Source: Brugia malayi (taxonomy: Eukaryota > Nematoda > Chromadorea > Rhabditida > Onchocercidae). From it: a stretch of DNA of 64,000 nucleotides. Numbering within the stretch: position 1 is the stretch's first letter; every line of letters starts with the position of its first letter. The translations under genes and the position numbers were made by a program. This document shows, one piece after another, positions 11,901 to 25,600 of the stretch. The notes under the pieces were generated by a model. The model was given only the letters and a program-made list of their open reading frames with translations, searched no databases and was not told the origin of the DNA. The stretch is taken from positions 2,129,721 through 2,193,720 of the forward strand of contig NW_025062479.1 of assembly GCF_000002995.4 (NCBI RefSeq). The letters run 5' to 3'.

Positions 11901-14508
11901 TTTTTTTTTAAAATATCATTCATTCATATATTATCCACTGCTATCATTTACATTTATATGAATTCAAATATATTTATTACTATTATTATATTGTGAAAAA
12001 ATAATTCATTTCTTTTATTGTTTTTTATTTTTTGCTTGTTTTTTTTTTTCTTCTCTCCCTCTCTACTTTTTTTTTCTTTTTTATTTCATTTCTTTTATAT
12101 CATTTTTAGCATTTATAATAAGCCAAAGGTTAGCTGTAGGGGAACAGCTACAACTATGTAAATTATCATTCATTCTGCTATCATCGATACAGTCATTTAG
12201 TGTTCCAACACGATACCAAATCATCGATATTATCATTCTTTCTACCAGAGAGATGGCATTTTGCACACATCACATCAGTAAACAAAGTTTTGAATAAAAA
12301 TAACTTCTCTCTGTCTCTCTCTTTTCTTTTCATTCTTTCTTTCTCTCTCTCTCTCTTTTCTTCTCCTTCCGTTTCCCTCTGTATGTGTGTATTTCTTTCT
12401 TTCCTCGTTTTTTAAATGTAAAACGAAACGATAAATGTAAATTTTGTAAGAAATTCAATGAAGAGCGATAAGTGGAAAAAAAAAAAGGAGGGAGGAAGAG
12501 AGGAAGAAAAAAGAATGAAGAAGAGATGAATGATAGAAAAGTTTCCTTTTTGAAATTTAAAATTTTACAAATGAACATTTTTGTCCTTTTATTGATTTTA
12601 TATAATTATGTTCTAACAGGTTTTTAATTTAATTTTTTTCTTTTTGTTTCAAAATTATGTAACTTCTTTTTTACTACTCTTACATTATCCTTATATTAAT
12701 TTACAATAATTTCTAAATTGTTTTATTTTTATTATAAATTGAAATTATCAAACGTTCTGTTTCTGTTTTAATTGAGAAGAATTTTGTGTAATTAATATAT
12801 CATTATAATTTTAGATATTTTTTTCATCTATAAATGAAATAATAATTATAGTTTATTTTTGCTTATTTTAATTTCTCTTCCTTTTCTTTTTTTCATTTCT
12901 TTTTTTTCATTTTTTTTTTTTGATGATTTTGTTTGGTATTTAATATTGATATAACTGGTTAACCTTTGTTAGATTCATTTCAAACATAAATGAAATCATT
13001 CAAACATCAATGTTAAATTTTGTTGTTGACCTCAGTGAATGATTTAACTAATAATAATTGTTTAGGAAATTTTTGATGAAATTTCATCTCATCAAATGAT
13101 ATTTCAATAGTTTGCATGATACGAAACATTTGCATGGCATTTCTGTTCAAATCATTTCATCAGTGGCAATCATAAATCGAGATGTGATCTTAAAATTTTT
13201 CCGCGGAAAATGTTTATGCAATCTGGTATTCAACTTCATTTCCCTGATTCTTGCTTGACAGATGAAATGATCGTCTGTAACAGGTTTCTTGATCGCCTAA
13301 ATCCTTTATGACTGGATCATATTCATTTCCCTGCATTTACACTACTTTACGATTGCGGTAACTTCGTATGCGTCCTTGTTCTAACATAAAATTTAAAATA
13401 ATAAGTAACTGAAATTAATAAGCAATGTAATATTTTTACCAGCTTAAACTTAATAAACAATAAAAATTCAACAAAAAGTTTTTTTTTTTTCTTTCTTTTC
13501 GTCATATTTTATAGGAATTTTTAATTTTTATTTTTAGATTTATGCTAATTGGGAAGATATTGCGCTAAACGTCTACTCGATACATCCAATGTATGCGTGT
13601 TACACGTATGTATGCGTTTATATACGTGTACAAAGAACGTAATGTATGCCTATACTTGCTGCACAATATGTAAGGCTAGCAATTTTAATTAGATAATTAA
13701 ATGAAACGACCTTTTCGAAAATTTGTTCCCATCCTCTCAATACCAAAGGGATATGTCGTAAAACTTTCCCCTAATTCTATAAAATTTCAAATTAGATTTG
13801 ATTAATTACAATTTCGTAAGCGATAAAAACATCGCCTCAAGTGCGACAGTTATTCATTTTGTTGCTGATCGATTAAGCTTTAATTTGAGATCGATTACAT
13901 TTTGATCTAAGTACATTTAATGTTGCAACATTAATAATTTATATCCAATTGATTTTCCTCAGTTACTTTCTTTTTTTTTTTTTTTTTCTTCAATTTTCAT
14001 GCATAATTTTCGAAAAGTTTTTTATCTTGGGAAAAAAAAAATTTTGTTTTTAGCAAATTATTTCATTTTCAGGTCATTTGACAATTTCCGTCCTACAGAT
14101 TCGATGAATAAATCTTTCAAATCTTTCCATATAAGATATTTTAATAATTTAAACTAAAATTTCCAAAGAAAAAAGGGGAAAAAAATAGAAAATATCATAA
14201 CTGTATTTAGCTTTCTCATATAAAAATTAAAAAAATGCCTCAAATTATCATTGCTTCAACTAAAAATTCAACATTTGGCCATTTTGAAATGACACAAGAA
14301 TTCACAACAAATATGGTGGCTTTTAACTATGATACTTTGGGCGACTATATATTAATAAAATCAGAATACAGAATTCGGAAAAAATGATCAGTAAAAAAGT
14401 ATTAATATCAGACAAAAAACAAAAAAAAAAAAAAAAATCGGAGTGAATAAGTGTGAAGACATTATGTGGGCAAAAAAAAAAAAAGTGAGATAAAGAGGGA
14501 AGCGTGAA

Positions 14509-14558
14509 GTTGGCTAAATTAGTGAAGCTGGGTAAATTAGTGAAGCCGGGTAAATTAG
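14509..14558 (+). repeat. 18-bp minisatellite, 2.6 copies
   Basis: A unit close to GGGTAAATTAGTGAAGCC is repeated almost perfectly with a period of 18. Because 18 is a multiple of three it keeps an open frame, which explains the lysine/leucine repeat at the start of a long but otherwise simple-sequence ORF. Confidence 0.8.
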
Positions 14559-14768
14559 TATATATGCTAAAATTGAAAGAAATGAATAAAGCAAAAGCAG
14601 CAGCAGCACTTTACCCCACAAATTATTATTGTTATCTTTTCGTTGACCGAAATGTTTGGGTAAAAGCAAATCTATCGTGGCGTACATACATACAACTCAC
14701 AGGCAACAACATACGCTCAGACAGACACTCACATATACTTCAACAGACACTTGGATCAGCCGATACAC

Positions 14769-14770
<2 letters not shown>

Positions 14771-14806
<36 letters not shown>
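14771..14806. repeat. (CA)n microsatellite
   Basis: A nearly uninterrupted CA run followed by TACGTACATACATATA. It causes His-Thr open frames on the plus strand. Confidence 0.9.
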
Positions 14807-14807
<1 letters not shown>

Positions 14808-14951
14808 GTACATACATATATCTGGTTCTATTCAATTCTTCATTTCCAAACGTCTCTTATAACTTCATTTCTGCCTACCTCTATTCTTCCCTCTTTCAAT
14901 ACCCGCTTTTTCTCTTCCAATTTCTCCGATCGTTTTGCCTGCTTACTCATT

Positions 14952-15085
14952 CTAACCAACTAACCAATCAACTAATCAACCAAGCCAAACCGATCAACCA
15001 ATATCAACCAAATCAACCGAAACCAATCAACCAACTAACTAACTAACTAAACGAAACGAAACGAAACTAACCACCAACCAATAGC
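14952..15085 (+). repeat. Cryptic CAAC/CTAA-rich simple sequence
   Basis: Irregularly repeated CCAACTAA, CCAATCAA, ACTAACTA and ACGAA words, with almost no G on the plus strand outside CGAAA words. It resembles degraded simple sequence rather than the nematode telomere repeat TTAGGC. Confidence 0.75.
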
Positions 15086-15952
15086 AATAGCAGCAGCAAT
15101 AAAGTCTAGCAATTTGAAAAGTTTTCGAATCTGCTAGAAATTCAACTCTCTTCTTATCGCCTTTTTTCTTTCTTCTTCCCCTCCCCTTCCCTCTTTTCCC
15201 CGCTTCCTCTTTTCAATATTCTCCGCCCTTCCTCTTGTTGAATTGCCTATGTTCCATTCATTTCTTGTTTTACCTTTCCTACACCTCTTCTTTCCATCTT
15301 CCAAATCAGCATCATTTTGTTCACGAATTCGGGTATACTTTGGTTTGTTTGGCAGTAGGAAAAGGATGAAGGAATTTATGGGTATTGGGTAGAAGACTGA
15401 TGTTAGGTACTGCTAAGATTAGGTGGAAAAGAAATAATAATAATGGTAGATTAGAGTAGAGATGGGATAGGATAAGATGATAACAAAATGGAAGAATACG
15501 GGAAAAATGCCAGGTTAATTAAACACAATTTAGCTTCATTATTACGTCTACAATTTTTTTTTTCTCTCTTTTTTTTTTTTTTATCATTTATAAATTTAAT
15601 TTCCGTAAACCCGTTACTTTGTTTCTTTTTTCTCTCTCTCTTCCTCTTTCAACCTTTCCTGAATTCACCAATTGAATGCATATGTTTATGGATTAGAGGA
15701 ATGCGAAATTTACGAAGGTTACAACTTACGCATTTTCTATTATATATGTTACCTTTCTCTGTCAAAATTGTCAGATTTTGTTGAATTTGATGACATCAGA
15801 ATAACCTGTATGATAGATACCTATTTTATATGATAATGCATAGGAAATATCAGCAATTGTTATTGAATAACATTGGTAAAATTTGTATTCTTAATAGATT
15901 GATCGATCGAGAATGTTAATCATTATTTGATTATTTTGTTAGCCTATTTTTC

Positions 15953-15987
<35 letters not shown>

Positions 15988-16159
15988 TCCATCGATTGAA
16001 ATTTTTAACATTTTTAGCAATCCATAAATTCATTGATTTATTTTATCTATCATTGTGAAATTATTGAATCTAATTTATAAAAATAAGTCGTACAATAAAT
16101 CTATTTGTAATTTTTATCACTATAATATCATTAACAATAATTAGTTAAAATTCTACATT

Positions 16160-16181
16160 ACGAGAGAGAGAGAGAGAGAGA
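16160..16181. repeat. (GA)n microsatellite
   Basis: An uninterrupted GAGA run followed by GAAGAAGAA. A similar run lies near 2,908-2,925. Confidence 0.9.
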
Positions 16182-16479
16182 AGAAGAAGAAAAAAAGCAA
16201 AAACTCCTATATTAGCATTCAAATGATCAGATATTTCTTGTATAATTAATAATTTCTTTTTCTATTAATTTTTCAAACTAAGCTAATGAATGGAATATTT
16301 TGATTAATTATCAAAATAAAAAAAAAAAAAGAGTGGTACCTTAACAAATTTAATAATTTTTAATACTTTTTGCATTATGGGGGATATATGTATGCGAATG
16401 AATGAATGAATGAATCAACATACTGATGACCAGTGGTGCTGGTAGTATGTTGTAAGCATGCAGTTTCACGGGATATATG

Positions 16480-16537
16480 TGTATGTGTGTGTGTGTGTGT
16501 ATGTTGTGTGTGTGTGTGTATGTGTGTGTGTGTGTGT

Positions 16538-16580
<43 letters not shown>

Positions 16581-16602
16581 TGTGTATGTGTGTGTATGTC
16601 TG
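16480..16602. repeat. (GT)n microsatellite
   Basis: More than 100 bases of GT repeats interrupted by TATG and TTG steps. Overlapping Cys/Val (plus) and His/Thr (minus) frames here are artefacts of the repeat. Confidence 0.95.
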
Positions 16603-17962
16603 TACATCACGTTTTATATGAGAAGAAACTTGAGCAAGTGAGAGGGAGAGAGAGAGGATATACAGCTGGTTAGGAGGAAAATTTTAAAGGAACTATTGAG
16701 GAGTTTGAGTGAAATAAATGCGGTATTGCAAGGATCACTTACAAACTAATTACCATTACTATTTGTATACGTATCCATCTATTTCGGTATGCATAATAAA
16801 TTAGTTGGGATAAAGTATATATATATATAAAGTAATTAATTAATAAAATACAAATATAAATATTTACTTTGTTCATTATTTTTTATTTAATAATTTTAAA
16901 AGAAAAAAAAAGAAACTTATTATGTTTTGTTTTTTTTTTAAGTTGTCATTGTTTTCATTATCATTACATTATCATAATCAGAAATTACGATATTTTTTTT
17001 TTTTTACTTTTTTTATTTTTAGATTTCCCAGTCATTTTGTTTTAGTACTTGCAATCTTTCTTTTTTTCCTGTTCAATTTGTATTTTTTCTTACTAATGAA
17101 GTGATATTAAATTAACTGATAGTAATTTACAAGTATTACGATAATATGAATCCATTAATTTATCCACTGATTTTTTTCTTCCTTTTTTTTTTTCTTAAAT
17201 TGTCATTTATGTACTTATTGATAATTTATAACATATAATTAGTAAAGATTAATTAAATCAAGAATAAGTATGCATTATTGTTATTTTTATTTATTTATTT
17301 TTTCTTTTTTTTTTTTTTTTTTTTTTTTGAGGTATTATTTCAGTTTGGTTACGATATGATAGCTATTAAATATTAATGTACGCCTGGAGGGGGCATATTT
17401 TCCGGAAGCTTCATCCTATTCAGTCAGCATAATTTTCTTTTCATATAATAAATGAAAATTTGAAAAATAGGTATTGTTTGATGTGTATGGGCAAGTATCG
17501 ATCCATAGGGAAGGTTATTGAGGCGAAAAAGAGAGGAAATGGTGGTTTATGCCGGTCATTTGATGATTAAACATCATTCTTCCAAAATATTCGTAATTTT
17601 GCTGTTGATGTTATGCTATTGCTGCTATGCGCAGTTGAGTCATCGTCATTTGTCACTTTACGGAAAAATTGAATATCGATAAGATGGATTTTCATCTTGT
17701 AGCACGCTTTCTTAATATTTCGAATTTATTCATTTATAAGATTTTAGGCAAAAACCAGTTAAATTTTAATTTTCGCTCTCAAATCATTTAAATGTCGTTT
17801 GCTTTATCATTGTAGATGATTACTGGATTGTTGTTTAATATGATTGGTAATTTGTGAGAAAAAAAAAACTTTTCAGAATTGTAGGCTGAACATTACGTGA
17901 TAAACAAGATAAATGTTATTTACTCTAGTTACCTTAAGTTGTATTTTTTTTTACAAACTTAC

Positions 17963-18065
17963 CGGTTATTTGATCGCTCTATGACATCGTAAGTTGTCGT
18001 CAACATTACCACAACCAAAATCCCATGACGTGGTACTTCGGTATCCTACGGGGATCTTTGTAAAA
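17963..18065 (-). other. Orphan exon with good splice sites
   Basis: On the minus strand a TTTTGCAG acceptor (exon begins at 18065) and a CCG followed by GTAAGT donor (after 17963) bound 103 bases that are visibly richer in G and C than the surroundings. All three frames contain a stop. The longest frame runs for about 32 codons and stops 8 bases before the donor. It is best read as a 5' UTR or non-coding exon, possibly of GDE1 or of an unseen minus-strand gene. No homology was recognised. Confidence 0.35.
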
Positions 18066-18599
18066 CTGCAAAATGGAGTAAATAACACAAGTAGATCAGT
18101 GGTGCTGTGGGTGTGACCATTATCAAAATCAACGACAATTCACCATCTGACCGATCAGAGTTGGCAGTTTAGTGTTTGAATCAGTGCACGTTATCGGTGA
18201 TGCTGATCAGTGGGAGTTTAACAAGGAATCTTGTGCATGTTCCTTCTCTTCATTTTTGGTTATCTCCTGGTATGGGCATGTCTATCTGATTATCTTCTCA
18301 ACTGTCATAATATTTTGAGTTTTGTGCTTTCAGTTTCTTGTCTTTTTATACTTAAAAAAAATTTTGGAATGTTTTTAAGACTTGTTTTATTTCACTTTTA
18401 ATTGTTATTTACAATTTCCCTTCCTCATTTTTTTTTTCTTTTTTGTTTTTCGATACCATTCATATTTATAGCAGAGATATTGCACTGAAATAATAGACAA
18501 TCATTTGTTTCCTCGTCATTATTATCACAATTGTTATGATCATAATTTATTGTAAACAATGATGTTCGTACAACTCTTTACCATATAGTAATCACTATG

Positions 18600-18657
18600 A
18601 TAATGATGATCACGATGATGATGGTCGTCATCATCTTCATCATCATGATCGTTATCA
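18600..18657. repeat. Imperfect GATGAT/ATCATC inverted repeat
   Basis: A GAT-rich half (from about 18,600) is followed by an ATC-rich half ending at 18,657. The two halves pair imperfectly into a hairpin with a short loop near GGTCGTC. Confidence 0.55.
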
Positions 18658-19033
18658 ACAGTTATCAGTGATTACTTAACAGCGGGATCATTTGAAGCAT
18701 CAGAATTTGTGTTGAGGAGGAGATAGATATAGTGTTGATTAATGAATCTGAGATTTTTGCATTTCCATTTTCAAAATGTCTTCTCCTCCTTCCTCCTTTC
18801 CTCCCTTTTTCCTCCATTTGCCTTCATTTCATCCTTTCCCCTGTGTCCCTCTATCAACTGCAGCATTGAAAATGTAACAAACAGGCTGTGGTATCAGATC
18901 AAATTGTCGTTATAGATGATCGCTCTGATCGGTTTGTACAGAGAGAAGTGATACGAGGGAAGAGGGAATTATATGTAGACGGGGTAATAAGGGGACAGTA
19001 GGAAAAAGGGAGGTTTAGAATGGGATGGATGAC

Positions 19034-19165
19034 AAGTAGATGAATGAATGAATGGATGGATGGTTGGATGGTTGGATGAATTTTGTACGATGATACATTG
19101 CAGTTAGTTATCTAGTACTAGTTATCATATCGTACCATATCATATCACATCACATCACATCACAT
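19034..19165. repeat. GATG and CATAT/CACAT simple repeats
   Basis: GAATGAATGGATGG and GTTGGATG units at 19,034-19,080 are followed by CATATCATATCACATCACATC units at 19,136-19,164. Confidence 0.8.
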
Positions 19166-22100
19166 ATCGTATATGTACGATATTTCAACACTTTGCCTTT
19201 CTCAACATCTTTTACATTCTTATCTCATTTCGAAAAGTTTCATTTCACCTTATGCATTAAAGCAATATTAAGAAATTCAATTTCATTTCCACTCTATTTT
19301 CTTTCAGTTCTAAATTACATAATTGTCACCGTATTCAGTATGTATCACCATATTATTATCCTTAATCATCCAGCAGCTTATGGCATCATTTCATCCTTTA
19401 TCACCCATTCATTTCATTTTTAAAATGATTGAACGATTGAGATTCTTTGTATTAACTTGCAAACGAATATTTTTCATTTTAAAATATGCTTTTATAATTT
19501 TATCACGATATCACGAGATAATATATGATATTACTCGTATTGCTACTTGCATTTTGATCACAAAAATGAAAAATCTATTAAATGAATATCGTGGTTTAAT
19601 TTTTCATATTGCTAGCATTAAGTTAGTCTATTTAATTGATCATTTAAATTTGATGAAATCCATCAATTCTAACAAACAAATTTTCTTTTTTAACTGAGAA
19701 AAAAGTTTGTCGCTTTCATTAATTTTTACCTTAACAAAATGTGCTATAATTCACTGCTTTCAATGCACAATTTAATGAAATTATTCATGTCAAATTTAAA
19801 TAAATTAACCTCAAAAAGATCGGTAAAATCCATTTCATAGTGACGGACAGACGGTATCGCAAATGTTTTATGAATGCTTTTTTTTTTTTCCTTTCCTATT
19901 GCAATGTGGTAGGAAAGAAAAGAAAAATAATCATTTTTTCTTTTTTTTTTTGAAGTAATTATTTTGAGCCGTAATTTGGTCATTTTTTCAAGTGATTGTT
20001 CTACAAAAATTTTTTTCCTCTAAAATTACTTTCAAGGTAATTCCTTCTAAAATTTATATCTCTTTAGGGAAGCACTTAATTAGAACTGAATCACTTCAGT
20101 TCGAAACTGTTGAAAATGATTCCACATCATTTTTATTTCAATTTCATTTGTTTTTTCAAAATAGCTGAAATATTAATGAAATTATAGCTGTAATTTTTGA
20201 GTTATCTATCTCTACTTCCAGCAATAAATTCATCATTTTTGTTATTCCTTTCCTAACGCATTTCAAATACTCTTGAGGGAACTGTTCAATTAAATTGATG
20301 TTACGAGATTCTTAATTCATATTCATTAAGCATTTAAATGCATGAATTTGCTTCATAATAGTATCTCATTAAAAAACTTCCTTCTTATAAGTTAAACCAA
20401 GATTTTTTTTTGCACTATCATTTCTACAAATTTAATGTAGTGAAAAATTTAGGAAAGAATTTTACAAAAAAAAAAAAAAAAAAAATCGGAATTATATTTT
20501 CAAATAATATTATGGCATTAATATGATAAGCATAATGAACCATAAATGTCCTGAAATGGCTTAAAATTTCATTGAATTACTTAAATTACTTACAATTACA
20601 ATTAAGATTGATGAGACATCAATGCTACAAAAGGGAATTAATTACACACAAATAACAAGCGTATTTTTCAATTCCATAAAAAATTTTGGCAAGAAATACT
20701 AATAAGAAGCATAAATAAGAATGGAAAATGATGTTAAGATAAGTATTAAATATAAAAATGATAAAAAAAAAAGTTGCAGTTCTTAAGATTTGTTGTTATT
20801 GAAAATTTTCCATTTCTTTTTGTTTTAATGTTTAGAAACACTGATACATTAGCAAAACTAGGAATAGAAGGAGAGAAAAATTGTGATTTATAAAAAATTT
20901 GCAGGAATAATAAAAATTTTAATGAATATGATATAATATGAAGTATATTTGTATTATAAATATGATAAATAATGATATGTATTGTATTAATAATGAGTTG
21001 TGTTGTTGTTTAGGATAAAATTTGATATTAAAAAAAAAAAAAAAAAAAAAAAAAGTTTACTAAAAAAAACTTCAACATTAGATATTCAAGCTGTAACTTC
21101 AAAATTATTTCAAATTTTTAGGACCTATTAATAAATCACTATTATAAATATATGCATATGATATCGTAAAAGTTAATCTTGAAATTTTTCTTTTTTTTGT
21201 TTCAGTGCAAGGAAAAATAAAAATAATATTTCAGCTATCTTTTGTATTATTAAAGAAAAGAAAAAAAAAACTTATAAATGCTTCTTGTTGATTGGTTTAA
21301 TTTTAATTAAAAGCTTATAAAAGCTTTTTTTTTTTCTTTTTTCAAGTGGAAGAGGAATATGAAAAAAGATGAGGGAAGCAATTTTATCTATTTTTTTACT
21401 TTTTTTTGCAAATTTTATTATTTATTTTACTTTATTCATAGCTAGCTAGTCCAGTATGTATCAAAAACATATATTTCTAGTTATCGGTCAATTACATTTC
21501 GTCTTTGGAATAGAAATTATTAATGAATATTCTCTTCCGTTCTTTTTTATTTATTTATTTTTTATTATCACCAATAGAGAAAAGATAAGGGATGTAAAAA
21601 AAGAAGGAGAGAGACAGAGGGAGAGGGAGAGAGAAGAAAAAAGTTTGCCAAATAAGCGAAAAGATGATTGAAAATTGATCATTGATCATTTCGATGATCA
21701 TTTGACTAGGAACGAATCATCAATTTGGTTGATAATTTTGCATTAAATAATTCTTGTGATAGCATTTGATGAATTTTTTGCCCCACTAATCTTTAATAAT
21801 ACTTTAATTCTCTCAGAATTCTTACTTTTTACTTTTACCTTTGCCCTTTTTACCCTGCTGCTTCATCATATGCTGAAATGTTTGGGAAAGATAATCATCA
21901 GTATTAAAAAAGAAAATTTTAGGTATCTTGATAAATTAAGAAATTCAAGTACTGTTTTTTTTCATCCGATTATGCATTCTTTTTTAACTGCATTTACATA
22001 GATTTTTTCTTTCCTTTTTTTTTTTTTTTGTTAAATGCATTTTTCCGCTCCATTTTTTTTTTTCTTCAATTTGGCGCAAAGTTAAAATGAGGTAGAAAAT

Positions 22101-22367
22101 GCTATATTAGATGCTGTAATAATTCTTCAACTTTCCCACTTATTTTTTGCTTTTGAAATGAATGTTGAATTTATATTGCAAAGAAAAGAAAAGAAAAAGA
22201 ATAAAAAACATTTCAATTATATGAATTTGTGAGCTTTTGTAAACAACTAAAAAACCGAAATTAATTAAATCACTTTGTAAAATACATCTAAAAAAAATAA
22301 TTCATGAAATATGATTGTCGTTTTTTTTCTCGTGTCATTTCTTAATTTCAGTCAAATAAATTACCTA

Positions 22368-22370
<3 letters not shown>

Positions 22371-22399
<29 letters not shown>
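22371..22399. repeat. Long poly(A) tract
   Basis: About 29 consecutive A residues on the plus strand. Comparable tracts occur at 21,031-21,054 and 28,285-28,308. Confidence 0.9.
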
Positions 22400-22401
<2 letters not shown>

Positions 22402-22601
22402 AAAAAAATTTGATAGGATGAAGTGAAAAAATTGCATTTTTTGATGATAATAATAGTAGTGATAAATAGAGATTGAATGTTTAATATTTAATTATCAAAT
22501 TTAAATATCATTTATATATATATATATATATATAAACTCGGTATGTTCTAAATATTTGAGTTATTGGTTGAGGGTCGAGGGGCAGGCGCGTTTTAGCATA
22601 G

Positions 22602-22857
22602 AGTTATTGTGTTGACATTTCATCGGAATGGAGGAGCATAGCCCTACAATCATCATCATCATCATTATCATCATCATCTTCATCAGCTGAACCATCATCA
22701 TCACTACCATCAGCAAATGCTACGATCATCACCAAACATTTACGAGAATTGAAGCGGCTGAAGTACACCAGCGTATCATCCTTCTTCTTCTACCACAAAG
22801 CTAACAAATGCCACCCCGGAAGAACGCCAGAAACATTAACGTCCATTCTTTACAAAT
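22602..22857 (+). CDS. Possible coding exon, Ser-rich
   Basis: A frame without ATG stays open for about 97 codons to a TGA near 22,890. If bounded by the TAG acceptor at 22,600-22,601 and a GTACCT donor at 22,858, it is 85 codons plus one base. The first half is a serine run from a TCA repeat. The second half is mixed and basic: LRELKRLKYTSV, then ANKCHPGRTPETLTSIL. The composition is clearly less A/T-rich than the surrounding kilobases. The opposite strand also has a 60-codon open frame with an Asp run over the same bases. I recognise no domain. It could be an isolated exon of a gene with long introns, a relic, or chance in a repeat-bearing patch. Confidence 0.25.
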
Positions 22858-25600
22858 GTACCTTTATGCGACAACACTTTTTTCAATTTTTTTGATTAGT
22901 TAAGATTTAATTAATAAACGATGATAGAAATGTGAAATATGTGAGTTAAGAAGGAGGGATATCAAGGTCATCTTGAATCATTTACATGATTTATTCATTC
23001 TACTAACTTATTTATTCATTTAATGTCATCTCTTTCTTTTTTTTTTTTTTTTTTTTTTTTTATCCATTTACTATCACTATTCACGAATATCATCTAATAC
23101 TTACCTAAACTTCATCATATTGTATCTTTTTTTTTTTTTTTAAATTAATTTTCAAAAAAATATTGTTACTTTAAAAATAGCGAATTTTTTTTCATGATTT
23201 TTGATATTTCTACCAAATCACAAGTTATTTCATTTCATTTATTGTTAATTATGAAGAATTCTTGAGTTATTATGCTCTATTTTATAGCATGTAAACAAAT
23301 TTTAATACTTGTTTGTAGCTGGTATTTATCAAAATGATTGCAGTGCTTGCAGTAACTAGCTTTTATCATTTTGTATTTATGCTACCGAATAGTATACCGC
23401 AAAAATTTTTTATTGTTAAATTCAATTTTAAATCGTCACAAAATGGATAATTTTTTTCTTTTGTCTTCCTCGTATACCACACACTTTTAAGATTGATTGA
23501 TGGAAACTAATTAACTAATAGAATCAAACCTGATCATATTTTAAATTGTTTATATTTTAATAGGTTAATTTTGGAAATATTATGGAATCATTTTGGTAGC
23601 ATACAACAGTTGGTATGAGAAAAAGGAATAAATGTGTTAACGTTTTAATAAGAGAAAAAAAAGATAAAATGAAAATTGAAAATTAGAACTTATTGTTTAT
23701 AAAAGTGATGAAGAATTAATCTTTCTTTCTTTTTCTGTCTGTCTCTCTTTCTCTCTTTTTCAGAGAAAAATTCGTCGGTAGTTAATTTTAATTTGGCCAT
23801 ACCTATAATTGCTATTTTCTTCTTTTTTCTTGTTCTTATTTCTAGTTTCACTCTTATGTAATTTGAAATTTCTCGAAACGGATTTTTAAAAGTGTCCTCT
23901 ATGTATAATGATTCATCGTTTGTCAGTTTAAAAACGTGCAAATGCAATGCATCAGTTTATGCAAATAAATTAGTGGACTTTTAAAAGCGAGCGGATAAAA
24001 TTCGAATGCCTAGCACTACCATATAATTTTAAAAACCTAATATTCAAAGTTAAGTGATGTTAAGGGAATAGAAAAGTTCAATATTATAGCATCGTCAGTG
24101 TATGGTTAAAAAAATTTTGAATTTCAAATTAAATTTTTTTTGAAATTTGCAAAATAACCAAAAAATAATTGATTCATTCTATCAAATGGTAATGTATATT
24201 ATACGTAATCTTTCTTTTCCTTTTTTTTTGGAATTTTACAAATTACAACCTTGAATTTTCTTTTTCATTTTTTTGTTCTTGAAAAATTCAAGGTTTGCGA
24301 TTTGAGAAATTCAAAATTTTCTCCTCTTTTTTTCATCCTTCATTTTTTTTTTTTTCCTTTTGATTTTGATTTTTAATAAGTACTAAAAAAAGGCTGTTAT
24401 TTTTATATTTTAAATTAACGCACAGTTTATTCATTATTAGTACTCAACTTGCCGTGAAGAAAAAAAAAAAAAAAAGATAAAAAGGGATGAAGAAAAAGTA
24501 CTTTATTCGTTGCCACACTTTTTCTCGTGTTACTTCCTCGTAGTTCTTTTCATTTTAAATTATATTATCAACAGTTACTCTTCGTTCAATTTCATTCCTT
24601 TTTCCGTTTTCCTTGTTTTAAACATAACTTCCGTCTTTTCTTCCTTCTACAAACTGAAATGAATACTTCATTTTAATCTGTGCGATCGGTCCATTTTTTT
24701 TGTCCTGACAAAAATTCCCTTTTTTAAAGTATATGTACTGTGGTCTTTTTTCTCTTTTAAGAACGAACGAATATACATACATACTTGTTATTATACTAAA
24801 TATATTAATATATTTCATATTTAAAATATAGGATATGTTAATATTTGCTATTCAAACATTTGAAAGAAAAATGAAAAAAAAGAAAGAAACTCAAAAATTA
24901 GCAAAAATATTTTAGCAAAAAAGAATATTTTTTAGAAGGGAAATTATCCTCTAACGAAATGATAAGTATTAATTGGTAGATTTGGAAACTGGAATGATAA
25001 ATTGCTCTAATTACAGTAATTTTGGTATTAAATTTCGAATTGTTGTGACAGCGATAATTCAGAATTTTACACGGATATGCTAACGCGCATCATTGCTGGT
25101 GATTAAGCATTTATTAACCAAACATTTGAAATATTTAAGTATTAAGTATTAAAAATATAAAATTTCAAGTTTAAATAATTAGTAAATAATTATGCGAAGG
25201 TAGAATTTTGAGAAGTTAAAATTTTAGATGTTTTATAGTGGTAGCAACATTTTGTTCATTTTACTGTAACACTTATTTGTTGCTTCAAAAATTTTTTTAA
25301 TATAAATTATGTGGCAAAGGAAGATTGGTTAGTACACTATTAAATGTTCCATATTTGAAATTACTTAGAATTACTTTACCATCAATAATGATAACACAAC
25401 TATATAAACATTATTGATGTTTATTTGTTTAATTTCAATTGTTTTGTTACCCGAATATAAATTTTTCATACTATTTCCGGATACTGTTATTTCAGTACTA
25501 ATAGTAATGATGTTGGTCCCTAAATGGGTAAGCAATCATAACATCGATTCTGATTAAAAGGGAAAGAAAGAAAAAAAAAAGTGCCAGAATCGATAGTGAA

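Larger units (their letters stand above)
8966..25600. other. Long gene-poor, repeat-rich interval
   Basis: About 16.6 kb in which no conserved protein was recognised on either strand. The content is A/T-rich sequence with T/A homopolymers, CA/GT/GATG/CATCA microsatellites, a CAAC-type tract and two isolated exon-like islands listed separately (17,963-18,065 and 22,602-22,857). Less A/T-rich patches near 13.1-13.4, 17.4-17.7, 18.0-18.3 and 18.8-19.1 kb could be regulatory or UTR sequence. I cannot assign them. Confidence 0.6.

Noticed and set aside
14504..15046. 180-codon plus-strand open frame, the longest ATG/GTG-started frame in the gene-poor part
   Set aside because: It starts at GTG, runs through an 18-bp minisatellite, a CA repeat and a CAAC tract, and has no domain. 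The openness comes from repeats with few stops.
16350..16673. His-Thr and Cys-Val frames on both strands
   Set aside because: Pure translation of a GT/CA microsatellite.
19323..19697. 124-codon hydrophobic frame
   Set aside because: A/T-rich codon use, no domain, flanked by similar random frames and no splice context.
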